A DNA stretch of 64,000 bases from Methylobacterium gregans (GTDB taxonomy: Bacteria > Pseudomonadota > Alphaproteobacteria > Rhizobiales > Beijerinckiaceae). Under the pieces are notes generated by a model. The model did no database searches. It saw only the letters and a list, made by a program, of their open reading frames with translations, and had not been told where the DNA came from. The position numbers and the translations under genes are program-made. The DNA lies in assembly GCF_022179245.1 (NCBI RefSeq), contig NZ_BPQM01000002.1, positions 111,978 to 175,977 on the forward strand, written 5' to 3'. Of the stretch, positions 9,314-17,562 are shown in pieces. Position 1 is the stretch's first letter, and each line of letters starts with the position of its first letter.

Positions 9314-9510
9314 ACCGGCGGCCGCGCGGGAACCGCGGGGCCGCTCGCATGTAAGGGCTCGCCACACCCGCTCCGAACCCCGCCCGCGCCACCCTGTCGC
9401 GTTCCGCCGCACCACCGATGACGAACCGCCGCGATACCAGCCTCCCGGACCGCGCCCGCAGCGTGGCCGCCCCGCCCGGACGGCGGTCGGCAGCGTTGCC
9501 CGGCGATGGT

Positions 9511-9527
9511 ATTCAGGGCGCATTCAG
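9511..9527 (+). promoter_or_regulatory. Tandem ATTCAG half-sites, candidate response-regulator box
   Basis: ATTCAG occurs at 9511-9516 and again at 9522-9527, start-to-start distance exactly 11 bases. That is one helical turn, the hallmark of direct-repeat operators bound by OmpR/PhoP-family dimers. It lies 26 bases upstream of the PepSY gene that begins the regulator operon, so autoregulation is plausible. Binding is inferred. Confidence 0.5.
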
Positions 9528-9552
9528 TGCCCCCGGACCACAAGTCCTGCCC

Positions 9553-9930
9553 ATGCGCCACGCCCTCGCCCTTCTCGCCCTGAGCCTGACCGCGGCGGCG
9601 CTCGTCGCGGGCGGCCCGGGCACGATGGCCGAGGAACCCGCGGAGAGCGCCCCGCGCCTCGCACAGGCCACCGCCGGACCGCCGCCGCGGCTCGACGCCT
9701 GCCTCTCGGCCGCCGACCTGCGCGAGGAGGTCTCGGAGAAGCGCGTCATCGAACCGGTCGCGGCGATCCGCGCCGCCCGCACGGTGATTCCCCGCGCCGA
9801 GATCCAGCGCGCCAGCCTGTGCCGCCACGAGGACGGGCTCGTCTACATGCTGACGGCCTTGCGCCGGGACGGGCACTTCGTGCACGTGATGGTGGATGCC
9901 AAGACTGGCCAGGTTGCAGGCCAATATTGA
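9553..9930 (+). CDS. Secreted PepSY-like domain protein
   Basis: A 125-residue protein with a signal peptide (about residues 1-26, MRHALALLALSLTAAALVAG) and a C-terminal PepSY-like domain. The domain shows the elements EIQRASLCRHEDGLVYMLT and HVMVDAKTGQV. Two cysteines, one before the domain and one within it, may form a disulfide in the periplasm. PepSY proteins encoded just before a PhoP/PhoQ-like pair are common in alphaproteobacteria; in Sinorhizobium the periplasmic FeuN acts on the sensor FeuQ. A similar role as a sensor partner here is inference. The start at 9553 is preferred over an upstream in-frame start because it gives a clean signal peptide. The next gene begins 12 bases downstream. 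Confidence 0.75.
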   Translation: MRHALALLALSLTAAALVAGGPGTMAEEPAESAPRLAQATAGPPPRLDACLSAADLREEVSEKRVIEPVAAIRAARTVIPRAEIQRASLCRHEDGLVYMLTALRRDGHFVHVMVDAKTGQVAGQY

Positions 9931-9942
9931 GGGAGTCGCGTC

Positions 9943-10620
9943 GTGCGCCTGCTCGTCGTGGAGGATGACAAGGACATCAACCGGCAGGTCGTCGCCGCGC
10001 TGGAGGAGGCCGGCTACGTCGCCGACAAGGCCTACGACGGCGAGGAGGGCGGCTATCTCGGCGAGAGCGAGCCCTACGACGCGATCATCCTCGACATGGG
10101 CCTGCCCAAGGCCGACGGCGTCAGCGTCCTGCAGAAGTGGCGCCGCGCGGGCGTGAAGACCCCCGTGATCATCCTCACCGCCCGCGACCGCTGGTCGGAC
10201 AAGGTCGACGGCTTCGACGCGGGCGCAGACGACTACGTGACCAAGCCCTTCCACATGGAGGAGTTGCTGGCCCGGGTGCGCGCGCTGCTGCGCCGCGCGG
10301 CCGGCCACGCCTCCAGCCAGATCGCCTGCGGGCCGGTCACGCTCGACACCCGCTCCGGCAAGGTGTTCGTGGACGGCGCGCAGGTGAAGCTGACGAGCCA
10401 CGAGTACCGGCTGCTCTCCTACCTGATGCACCATACCGGCCGCGTGGTCTCCCGCGCCGAGCTCACCGAGCACCTCTACGACCAGGATTTCGACCGGGAC
10501 TCGAACACGATCGAGGTCTTCGTCGGACGGCTCCGGAAGAAGCTCGCCGTGGACCTGATCCAGACCGTGCGGGGATTGGGCTATCTGGTGGATCCGAACC
10601 AGCCGCCCGCGCGGGTGTAG
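9943..10620 (+). CDS. OmpR/PhoP-family response regulator
   Basis: A 225-residue two-domain DNA-binding response regulator. The receiver domain (1-115) has the acidic pocket Glu7-Asp8-Asp9, the phospho-acceptor Asp51 in IILDMGLP, Thr in LTARD, and Lys in TKPFHMEE. The winged-helix effector domain (about 125-220) shows LTSHEYRLLSYLMHH and the recognition region SNTIEVFVGRLRKKL. It starts at a GTG (9943) with GGGAG upstream. It resembles FeuP/PhoP regulators of Rhizobiales. The cognate sensor is almost certainly the kinase at 11348-12793, but the two are separated by an oppositely oriented toxin-antitoxin pair. Confidence 0.93.
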   Translation: MRLLVVEDDKDINRQVVAALEEAGYVADKAYDGEEGGYLGESEPYDAIILDMGLPKADGVSVLQKWRRAGVKTPVIILTARDRWSDKVDGFDAGADDYVTKPFHMEELLARVRALLRRAAGHASSQIACGPVTLDTRSGKVFVDGAQVKLTSHEYRLLSYLMHHTGRVVSRAELTEHLYDQDFDRDSNTIEVFVGRLRKKLAVDLIQTVRGLGYLVDPNQPPARV

Positions 10621-10629
10621 GGCACCGCA

Positions 10630-11034
10630 TCAGGCGGAGCCGGCATTCACGTCGGTCCGCGAGAAGTCGTCACCCGTGAACAAGAGTGGGACACGGTACC
10701 GCCTCGCGACTGCGTAGGCGAAGCAATCGCCCAGGTTAAGCTGTGCCGGATGGCCCTGCCCTTTGCCGTAGCGCCCGAAGGCTTCGAGGGCCGCGTCGCC
10801 GTCCTCCGGCACGATGGGCACACACCGGATGCGTGCTTCGGTGAGAAGGAACTGAATGTCGGCGCGTGCGGCCTGCGGGCCACCTTGTCGCTTTCGGGCG
10901 ACCGCCAGGACAGCCTCGTAGATGGCCAGCGGCGTCGTGATCGGGTCGGTGGCTGCATCCAGCTCGGCTGCCAGCGCCGCGCCCTCCGGCTCGTTGAGCG
11001 TGATGGCGACGAGGGCGGAGGCGGCGATGAACAT
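10630..11034 (-). CDS. vapC: VapC-family PIN-domain toxin with altered active site
   Basis: A 134-residue PIN-domain ribonuclease of the type II toxin family. Conserved parts are ASALVAITLNEPEG at the N terminus, Glu40 in LAIYEAVLA, Asp103 in LNLGDCFAYA and the GDDF motif at 121-124. The first catalytic aspartate, normally in MFIDASAL, is replaced by Ala4 (MFIAASAL; codon GCC). Three of four metal-binding acids remain, so the toxin may be weak or inactive. The start at 11034 overlaps the antitoxin stop by one base (TGATG). The pair lies antisense between a response regulator and its sensor kinase gene. Family identity is firm, loss of activity is an inference. Confidence 0.9.
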   Translation of the reverse strand: MFIAASALVAITLNEPEGAALAAELDAATDPITTPLAIYEAVLAVARKRQGGPQAARADIQFLLTEARIRCVPIVPEDGDAALEAFGRYGKGQGHPAQLNLGDCFAYAVARRYRVPLLFTGDDFSRTDVNAGSA

Positions 11035-11270
11035 CACTCGTCGTTCAGGCCGTCGTAGAAGGCTTTGTCGGCAGGAAGGCCTGTCTCGGGACGGGCGGCC
11101 ACACGCTCGTGGAGCGGTTTCAAGCGCTCCCACAGACTCTTCTTCTCGTCCTCGCGACGGAGTTCGTTGCGGACCGCCAACTTGATCGCTTCGGTCAGAG
11201 GGATGCGCTTGCGGTCGGCCAAGTCTCGAACGAGGCGATCCGCTTCTGCGTCCCGAATATGCAAAGCCAT
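11034..11270 (-). CDS. vapB: VapB-type antitoxin (PSK/Rv0623-like)
   Basis: A 78-residue antitoxin. The N terminus MALHIRDAEADRLVRDLADR followed by IPLTEAIKLAVRNELRR is the ribbon-helix-helix-type DNA-binding and dimerisation region of PSK-family VapB proteins. The C terminus (WERLKPLHERVAAR, KAFYDGLNDE) would wrap round the toxin. The start at 11270 is chosen because the family motif begins at this methionine; longer in-frame starts exist upstream. It is translated just ahead of vapC, with a one-base overlap. VapB-VapC complexes usually repress their own promoter, and a GTGTACAC palindrome lies 23 bases upstream of the start. Confidence 0.9.
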   Translation of the reverse strand: MALHIRDAEADRLVRDLADRKRIPLTEAIKLAVRNELRREDEKKSLWERLKPLHERVAARPETGLPADKAFYDGLNDE

Positions 11271-11292
11271 CGCTGTTCTGCCCGCCTGAAGC

Positions 11293-11319
11293 GTGTACAC
11301 GGCATGTCCGGTCATTCTA
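11293..11319 (-). promoter_or_regulatory. Candidate vapBC promoter/operator
   Basis: On the minus strand a TAGAAT hexamer (complement of 11314-11319) could be the -10 box of vapBC, and the perfect palindrome GTGTACAC (11293-11300) lies just downstream of the expected start, between promoter and vapB. Palindromes in this place are typical autoregulatory operators of vapBC operons. No convincing -35 box is seen. Confidence 0.35.
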
Positions 11320-11347
11320 CACAGATCATCTGCCCTCCGAAAGACAG

Positions 11348-12793
11348 ATGCAGTCCACGCGTGGCTCTTCATCCATGACCGCCCTCCTCCGGCTCCTCTC
11401 CCTGCGCCGCCGCTCGATCGCGGTGCGGCTCGCCGTCTCGGCCTTCCTAGCCTCCTCGGCGATCCTGCTGATCGCGGCCTGGATCCTGACGACGCTCTAC
11501 CGGGAGAACACCGAGCGCGCCTTCGACAGCCGGCTGCTCGTCTTCGCCAACAACCTCGCCACCGACCTTGTCTCGCCGAGCGACCCGGAGAGCCGCTCCT
11601 TCTCGCTCGGCGACCCGCGCTTCGATCTGCCCCTCTCGGGCTGGTACTGGCAGGTCGGCCGGCCGGACGCGCGCCCGCGGGACCTGCGTACCTCGCGCTC
11701 GCTCGTCGGCGTGCCGCTGAAGCCCGCGACCGACCCGGACAACAAGGCCGGAATCGGCCAGATCCGCCAGGGCTACGGCAAGGGACAGGACGACCGGCTG
11801 CTGCGCATCATCGAGCGCGACGTCGATCTCGGCGAGGAGGGCCGCTACACCGTTCGGGTGGCGGGGCCGGCGGACGAGATCGTCAACGACGTCGACCGCT
11901 TCCGCTTCTCCCTCTACGTCACCTTCGGGCTGCTCGGGCTCTCGCTGGCGCTCACCACCCTGCTGCAGATCCGCTTCGGCCTCTTGCCCCTGAAGAAGAT
12001 GCGGGCGGCGCTCGGCACCGTGCGGCGCGGCGAGGCCGACCGGATCACCGGGGCCTATCCCAGCGACATCGCGCCGCTCGCGGGCGAGATCAACCTGTTG
12101 ATCGAGACCAACCGCGAGATCTTGGAACGCGCCCGCACCCAGGTCGGCAACCTCGCCCACGCCCTGAAGACTCCGCTCTCGATCATCGTGAACGAGGTCG
12201 GCGCCGCCGACGCGCCGGAGGATCTCAGCCAGAAGATCCGCGAACAGGCCGCGGTGATGCGCGACCAGGTGAACTACCACCTCGACCGGGCGCGCGCCGC
12301 CGCGCTCGCGGGCACGCTCGGCACCTCGACCGAGGTCGAGCCGGCGCTGGCCGGGCTGGTGCGCACCTTCGGCAAGATCTACCGCGACAAGGACATCGCC
12401 TACGAGGTCCACGTGCCGCCGGGCCTGCGCTTCCGCGGCGAGCGGCAGGATTTCGAGGAGATGGTCGGCAACCTCGTCGACAACGCCTCGAAATGGGCGC
12501 ACGGCCGCGTCGCGATCCGGGCCGAGGCAGTCGCCAAGGACGACTACCCGCATCTCCTCCTGTCGATCGAGGATGACGGGCCGGGCCTGCCGCCGGATGC
12601 CCGCAAGGCGGTGCTCGGGCGCGGGCGCCGCCTCGACGAGTCGAAGCCTGGCTCGGGTCTCGGGCTGTCGATCGTGGCCGATCTCGCCGCGCTCTACCGG
12701 GGGCGCTTCAGCCTTGAGGAGGCGGCGCTCGGCGGCCTGCGCGCGGTGCTGGAGGTGCCGGGCGACGCGCCGGCGGGCGCGGCGGGCCACTGA
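11348..12793 (+). CDS. PhoQ/FeuQ-like sensor histidine kinase
   Basis: A 481-residue membrane kinase. The first membrane segment is at about 32-50 (VSAFLASSAILLIAAWIL), a periplasmic sensor domain of about 130 residues follows, and the second segment is near 190-212 (LYVTFGLLGLSLALTTLL). Next come a HAMP-like linker, the dimerisation domain with phospho-acceptor His271 in NLAHALKTPLS, and an ATPase domain with N box (DNASKWAHG), DDGPGLPPDARK and GSGLGLSIVADL. It should phosphorylate the regulator at 9943-10620. The start is unsure: ATG 11348 or ATG 11375, neither with a strong ribosome site. The inserted vapBC pair means the kinase may need its own promoter or read-through. Confidence 0.9.
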   Translation: MQSTRGSSSMTALLRLLSLRRRSIAVRLAVSAFLASSAILLIAAWILTTLYRENTERAFDSRLLVFANNLATDLVSPSDPESRSFSLGDPRFDLPLSGWYWQVGRPDARPRDLRTSRSLVGVPLKPATDPDNKAGIGQIRQGYGKGQDDRLLRIIERDVDLGEEGRYTVRVAGPADEIVNDVDRFRFSLYVTFGLLGLSLALTTLLQIRFGLLPLKKMRAALGTVRRGEADRITGAYPSDIAPLAGEINLLIETNREILERARTQVGNLAHALKTPLSIIVNEVGAADAPEDLSQKIREQAAVMRDQVNYHLDRARAAALAGTLGTSTEVEPALAGLVRTFGKIYRDKDIAYEVHVPPGLRFRGERQDFEEMVGNLVDNASKWAHGRVAIRAEAVAKDDYPHLLLSIEDDGPGLPPDARKAVLGRGRRLDESKPGSGLGLSIVADLAALYRGRFSLEEAALGGLRAVLEVPGDAPAGAAGH

Positions 12794-12954
12794 GCACGGG
12801 GGCTCCGCCCAGGACGGTGCCGAGGGCCCCGCTCTTGTCATGGGCCCGAACTTGCGTGACACCGTGCCGCCAGAACAGGGGATCGTGCCGGGGCCTACCC
12901 GACCGTACGTACCCTTGAAGAGGGGCCCGATCGGGGCCCGGTCGACAGGGTCCG

Positions 12955-14388
12955 ATGACGCCGATCTGGTTCATAATGGCGGGCATGACCGCCGCGGCGG
13001 TGCTCGCGCTGCTCTGGCCGATGTCCCGACGCATCCGGACCGGGCAGGGCGAGGCCGGCACCGCGTCGACCGAGACCGGGTTCTACGAGGACCAGCTCGC
13101 CGAGATCGAGCGGGACCTCGCCCGCGGGCTGATCGCGCCCGACGAGGCCGAGGCCGCCCGCACCGAGGCCGCGCGCCGGCTCCTGCGCGCCAACCGGGCC
13201 GCGCAGGCGGGCGATGACCCGGGCGTGGCCGAGCCCCGCCTGCGCCAGCGCCGCGCGGCCTCCGCCTTCGCCCTCTCCATGATCCCCCTCGTCGCGCTGC
13301 TGGCCTACGGGCTCTACGGCTCGCCCGACCTGCCCGCCCAGACACAGGCCGAGCGCCACGCCCAACAGGCCGGCAACCAGGATCTGATGAAGGCGATCGG
13401 CCAGATCGAGGCGAAGCTCGCGAGCAATCCGGGCGATGCACGCGGATGGGCGGTGCTCGCCCCCGTCTACATGCGGCTGGGCCGCTTCACCGACGCCGCC
13501 CACGCCTACGAAGCCGTGGCCCGCCTCAAGGGCGAGACGTCCGGGACCCTTTCCGACTGGGGCGAGGCGCTGGTTGCGGCCGCCAACGGCACCGTGACAC
13601 CGGAGGCCAAGCCGATCTTCGAGCGGGCGCTGGCCCTCGACTCGAAGACGCCGAAACCCCGCTTCTATCTCGCCCGGGCCGCCGAGCAGGCGGGCGACAC
13701 GGACGAGGCGATCCGCCAGCTCACCGCGATCGAGGAGGCGAGCCCCGCCGACGCGCCCTGGCTCGGCCTCGTGCGCGAGAGCCTCGCCCGTCTCAAGGGC
13801 GAGCCGGCCCCTCCGAAAGAGGCCGCCGCGCCGAAGGGCGCCCGGCCCGAGGACCAGCAGGCGGCGATCCGCGGCATGGTCGACGGGCTCGACCGGCGCC
13901 TCTCCGAGACGGGCGGCACGCCGGAGGAGTGGCTGCGCCTCGCCCGGTCCCGCGCCGTGCTGGGCGAAGGCGACCGCGCCCACGAGGCCTTAGAGCGCGC
14001 CCGCAAGGCGCTGAAGGACGATCCTGCCGCGCTGGAGCGCCTGGAGGCGGGCGCGCGCGATCTCGGGCCGCGGGCTGCGGTGCCCGAGCCCGCGGCCCGG
14101 GCCGACACCGAGTCCACCATCGCCGCCGTCACGGCGATGCCGCCGGCCGAGCGCGATGCGGCGATTCGCGCCATGGTGGCCGGGCTCGACCGGCGGCTCG
14201 CCGCCAAGGGCGGCAGCGCCGACGAGTGGATGCGGCTGGTGCGCTCCTACAGCGCGCTCGGCGACCGCGACCACGCTGCACAGGCTCTGGAGCGCGCCCG
14301 CATGGCGCTCGCCGCCGATGCGGGGAGTACGGGGCGGCTCGACGGGCTCGCCCGGGAACTCGGGCTGCCGGTGCGCGGCAAGCCCTGA
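12955..14388 (+). CDS. ccmI: Cytochrome c maturation protein CcmI (CycH)
   Basis: A 477-residue inner-membrane chaperone that holds apocytochrome c for haem ligation by the CcmF/CcmH complex. The N-terminal span (WFIMAGMTAAAVLALLWPM) and a second at about residues 102-122 are followed by a leucine-zipper-like charged loop (YEDQLAEIERDLARGLI), typical of CcmI. The periplasmic part has TPR-like repeats (WAVLAPVYMRLGRFTDAA). The C-terminal region contains two similar modules starting near residues 303 and 402 (AAIRGMVDGLDRRL and AAIRAMVAGLDRRL), a clear internal duplication. It is the first gene of the ccmIEFH set; ccmE follows after 163 bases. Confidence 0.92.
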   Translation: MTPIWFIMAGMTAAAVLALLWPMSRRIRTGQGEAGTASTETGFYEDQLAEIERDLARGLIAPDEAEAARTEAARRLLRANRAAQAGDDPGVAEPRLRQRRAASAFALSMIPLVALLAYGLYGSPDLPAQTQAERHAQQAGNQDLMKAIGQIEAKLASNPGDARGWAVLAPVYMRLGRFTDAAHAYEAVARLKGETSGTLSDWGEALVAAANGTVTPEAKPIFERALALDSKTPKPRFYLARAAEQAGDTDEAIRQLTAIEEASPADAPWLGLVRESLARLKGEPAPPKEAAAPKGARPEDQQAAIRGMVDGLDRRLSETGGTPEEWLRLARSRAVLGEGDRAHEALERARKALKDDPAALERLEAGARDLGPRAAVPEPAARADTESTIAAVTAMPPAERDAAIRAMVAGLDRRLAAKGGSADEWMRLVRSYSALGDRDHAAQALERARMALAADAGSTGRLDGLARELGLPVRGKP

Positions 14389-14551
14389 ACCCGTTCCGGG
14401 CGGCCCCCACTCCCCCTGACAATCGGTCCCGGCAGGCGGGCTTGACCCCGGCGGCGCCGGAGCCGACACCGTTTAGAGCAATTCAGAACGGCCGCGGTCG
14501 CGCCGGGCGTCGGAGCCCGGCCGAAGCCCGGCCACGCGAGGGGATGGAGCC

Positions 14552-15070
14552 GTGACCCGCAAGAGCCGCCGCCTGATCCTGATCTGCGTCTGCGGCGGCG
14601 TCCTCGTGCTCGCCGTGGGCCTGATCCTCACCGCGATGAGCGGGTCGATCGTGTTCTTCCGCTCCCCCTCGGACGTGGCGGCGCAGGGCGTCGGCCCCGG
14701 CGTGCGCTTCCGCCTCGGCGGCCTGATCGAGGCGGGCTCGGTCCGGCGCGGACCCGACCAGACGGTCGACTTCACGGTCACCGACACCAACGCGACGGTG
14801 CCCGTGCACTACAAGGGCCTGCTGCCCGACCTGTTCCGCGAGGGCCAGGGCGTGGTGGCAGAGGGGCGCCTCGAGCCCGGCGGCCTGTTCCGGGCCGACA
14901 CCGTGCTCGCCAAGCACGACGAATCCTACATGCCGCGCGAAGTCGCCGACGCGCTGAAGGCGCAGGGGCGCTGGCAGGAGGGGGGCGGCAAGGCGGCTCC
15001 GGACACGAAGACCGTTCCGCAGGCGGCCACGACCACCGACAAGACGCTCGGACCGCGCAGCGAGCGCTGA
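14552..15070 (+). CDS. ccmE: Cytochrome c maturation haem chaperone CcmE (CycJ)
   Basis: A 172-residue periplasmic haem chaperone anchored by one N-terminal membrane segment ([19 protein letters not shown]). The beta-barrel domain contains [12 protein letters not shown] and the haem-binding HxxxY motif [10 protein letters not shown], with His122 forming the covalent haem bond and Tyr126 as candidate ligand. The C terminus is a flexible tail rich in Lys, Ala and Thr. The start is a GTG at 14552. The length is typical of alphaproteobacterial CcmE. Confidence 0.96.
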   Translation: MTRKSRRLILICVCGGVLVLAVGLILTAMSGSIVFFRSPSDVAAQGVGPGVRFRLGGLIEAGSVRRGPDQTVDFTVTDTNATVPVHYKGLLPDLFREGQGVVAEGRLEPGGLFRADTVLAKHDESYMPREVADALKAQGRWQEGGGKAAPDTKTVPQAATTTDKTLGPRSER

Positions 15071-15105
15071 GCGGGCCGCGACACAACAGAAGGTTTTAGA
15101 AGCCC

Positions 15106-17103
15106 GTGCTCGTCGAGACCGGTCACTTCGCGCTGGCGCTGGCGCTGGCGCTCTCCCTCGTCCAGGCGGTGATGCCGCTCTGGGCGGCCCGCGTGTGCGA
15201 GCCCGCGCTGCGGCAGGTCGCCGTGCAGGCCGCGCTCGGCAGCTTCGCCTGCGTGCTCTTCGCCTTCGCGGCGCTGACCTACGCCCACGCCACCTCGGAC
15301 TTCTCGGTCCTGAACGTGGTGCAGAACTCGCACACCGCCAAGCCCTTCATCTACAAACTCTCCGGCGTCTGGGGGAACCACGAGGGCTCGATGCTCCTCT
15401 GGATCCTGATCCTCACGCTGTTCGGGGCCCTGGTGGCGGTGGCGCGGAACGCCGTGCCGCCGGTGCTGCGCGCCAACACGCTGGGCGTGCAGGGCTTCGT
15501 CACCTTCGTGTTCGTGCTCTTCCTGATCACGACCTCGAACCCGTTCACGCGGGTCACTCCTGCGCCGCTGGAGGGCAACGACCTCAACCCGCTGCTGCAG
15601 GATCCCGGCCTCGCGATCCACCCGCCGCTGCTCTACGTCGGCTATGTCGGCTTCTCGATCACCTTCGCGTTCGCGGTGGCCGCCCTCATCGACGGACGCA
15701 TCGACGCGGTCTGGGCGCGGGCCGTGCGGCCCTGGACGCTCATCGCCTGGAGCTTCCTGACTCTCGGCATCGCGATGGGCTCGTACTGGGCCTATTACGA
15801 GCTCGGCTGGGGCGGCTGGTGGTTCTGGGACCCGGTCGAGAACGCCTCGCTGATGCCGTGGATCGCCGGCACGGCGCTGCTGCACTCGACCGTCGTGATG
15901 GAGAAGCGCGACGCCCTGAAGGTCTGGACGGTCCTGCTCGCCATCCTCACCTTCTCGCTCTCGCTGCTCGGCACCTTCATCGTGCGCTCGGGCGTGCTGA
16001 CCTCGGTGCACTCCTTCGCCACCGACCCGACCCGCGGCGTCTTCATCCTCGCCATCTTGGTCCTGTTCATCGGCGGCTCGCTGACCCTGTTCGCGTGGCG
16101 GGCGCCGCTGCTGCGCCAGGGCGGCCTGTTCGCGCCGATCTCGCGCGAGGGCAGCCTCGTCCTCAACAACCTGTTCCTGGTGGCCGCCTGCGCGACCGTC
16201 TTCGTCGGCACGCTCTACCCGCTGCTCCTTGAGATGCTGACTGGCGAGAAGATCTCGGTCGGTCCGCCCTTCTTCAACGCCACTTTCATCCCGCTGGCGA
16301 TCCCGCTCCTCCTGATCGTGCCTTTCGGGCAGGCGCTCGCCTGGAAGCGCGGCGACGTGCTCGCAGCCAGCCAGCGCCTGTTCGTCGCGATGGCCGCCGC
16401 CCTCGTGGTCGGGCTCGCGGCGCTGGCGCTGACCTGGGGCGGGCCGGTCCTCGCCCCGGTCGGGGTCGGGCTCGGCGCCTACCTGATCGTCGGGTCGGCG
16501 CTGGAGATCGTCGCCCGCGCCCGCGGCTACGGCGCGAACCGGGTGCGCGGCGCCGGCCTGATCTGGCGGCGCGCCGCCGGCCTGCCGCGCTCGGCCTGGG
16601 GCACGGCGCTGGCGCACGCGGGCGTCGGCGTCGCGGTGCTGGGCATCGCCGCGCAGGGCTGGGCGACCGAGGGGCTCGCGACGCTGAAGCCCGGCGGCAC
16701 CCTCGCCACCGGTCCCTACGTCGCGACCCTCGACCGGGTCGCCCCCCGGCCTGGCCCGAACTACGAGGAGACCGCGGCCTTCCTGACCATCCGCAACAGG
16801 GCCGGTGACGTGATCGGCCATGTCGATACCGGCAAGCGCTTCTACCCGAGCCGGCAGATGGCGGTGACCGAGTCGGGCCTGCTCACGGTCGGCGCGAGTC
16901 AGGTCTATGCCAGCCTCGGCGAGATCCAACCGGACGGCGTCGGCCTGCGGCTCTACTACAAGCCTTTCGTGCTGCTGATCTGGATCGGTGCCGTGATCAT
17001 GGCGCTCGGCGGCGGCGTCTCGCTCACCGACCGGCGCATGCGCGTCGGCGCGCCGGTGCGGGCGAAGGCGAAGCCGCTCCCCAACGCGGTGCCGGCCGAA
17101 TGA
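15106..17103 (+). CDS. ccmF: Cytochrome c haem lyase subunit CcmF (CycK)
   Basis: A 665-residue polytopic membrane protein that transfers haem from CcmE to apocytochrome c. The tryptophan-rich WWD signature is present as GWGGWWFWDPVENASLMPWI, and there are roughly 14-15 hydrophobic segments. A conserved HxGxSM-like region (WGNHEGSMLLWI) and NPFTRV are also visible. The start is GTG 15106. Its stop overlaps the ccmH start (ATGA, 17100-17103), so the two lyase subunits are translationally coupled. Confidence 0.97.
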   Translation: MLVETGHFALALALALSLVQAVMPLWAARVCEPALRQVAVQAALGSFACVLFAFAALTYAHATSDFSVLNVVQNSHTAKPFIYKLSGVWGNHEGSMLLWILILTLFGALVAVARNAVPPVLRANTLGVQGFVTFVFVLFLITTSNPFTRVTPAPLEGNDLNPLLQDPGLAIHPPLLYVGYVGFSITFAFAVAALIDGRIDAVWARAVRPWTLIAWSFLTLGIAMGSYWAYYELGWGGWWFWDPVENASLMPWIAGTALLHSTVVMEKRDALKVWTVLLAILTFSLSLLGTFIVRSGVLTSVHSFATDPTRGVFILAILVLFIGGSLTLFAWRAPLLRQGGLFAPISREGSLVLNNLFLVAACATVFVGTLYPLLLEMLTGEKISVGPPFFNATFIPLAIPLLLIVPFGQALAWKRGDVLAASQRLFVAMAAALVVGLAALALTWGGPVLAPVGVGLGAYLIVGSALEIVARARGYGANRVRGAGLIWRRAAGLPRSAWGTALAHAGVGVAVLGIAAQGWATEGLATLKPGGTLATGPYVATLDRVAPRPGPNYEETAAFLTIRNRAGDVIGHVDTGKRFYPSRQMAVTESGLLTVGASQVYASLGEIQPDGVGLRLYYKPFVLLIWIGAVIMALGGGVSLTDRRMRVGAPVRAKAKPLPNAVPAE

Positions 17104-17552
17104 GGCGCGCGGCCCTCATCCTCGCGGCGCTTCTCGCGGCCAGCCCGGCGCTCGCCGTTCAGCCGGACGAGGTCCTGAAGGACCCCGCCCTGGAGCATCG
17201 CGCCCGCGAGATCTCGGCGGGCCTGCGCTGCCTCGTCTGCCAGAACCAGTCGATCGACGATTCCGACGCGCCGCTCGCCAAGGACCTGCGGGTGCTGGTG
17301 CGCGACCGGCTGAAGGCCGGCGACACCAACCAGGAGGCCGAGGACTTCATCGTCCGCCGCTACGGCGAGTTCGTGCTGCTGCGCCCGGTCTTCGGCCTGC
17401 ACACGCTGCTGCTCTGGGCAACGCCGCTGCTGGCCGTGCTGCTCGGCGGCTTCGGCATCTGGCGCCTCGCCCGCCGTCGGGCGCCCCCGCCCGAGCGCCG
17501 CCTGAGCCCCGCCGAGGAGGCGGAGGTCGCCGCGCTGCTCAGGCGCGACTGA
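17100..17552 (+). CDS. ccmH: Cytochrome c maturation thiol protein CcmH (CycL)
   Basis: A 150-residue protein with a signal peptide (about 1-20), the redox motif LRCLVCQNQSIDDSDAPLA with Cys44 and Cys47, and one C-terminal membrane span (LLLWATPLLAVLLGGFGIW). It keeps the CXXCH cysteines of apocytochrome c reduced for haem attachment. It overlaps the end of ccmF by four bases and closes the operon; the hairpin array starting at 17563 follows directly. Confidence 0.96.
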   Translation: MRRAALILAALLAASPALAVQPDEVLKDPALEHRAREISAGLRCLVCQNQSIDDSDAPLAKDLRVLVRDRLKAGDTNQEAEDFIVRRYGEFVLLRPVFGLHTLLLWATPLLAVLLGGFGIWRLARRRAPPPERRLSPAEEAEVAALLRRD

Positions 17553-17562
17553 TCCCGGGATC

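Noticed and set aside
10630..11270. vapBC as part of a transposon or integrative element
   Set aside because: No transposase, integrase, terminal repeats or target-site duplications were seen around it.
14474..14492. TTTAGAGCAATTC segment resembling the edge of a dispersed Rhizobiales repeat
   Set aside because: Only a short fragment with no partner arm nearby; too little to call a repeat.
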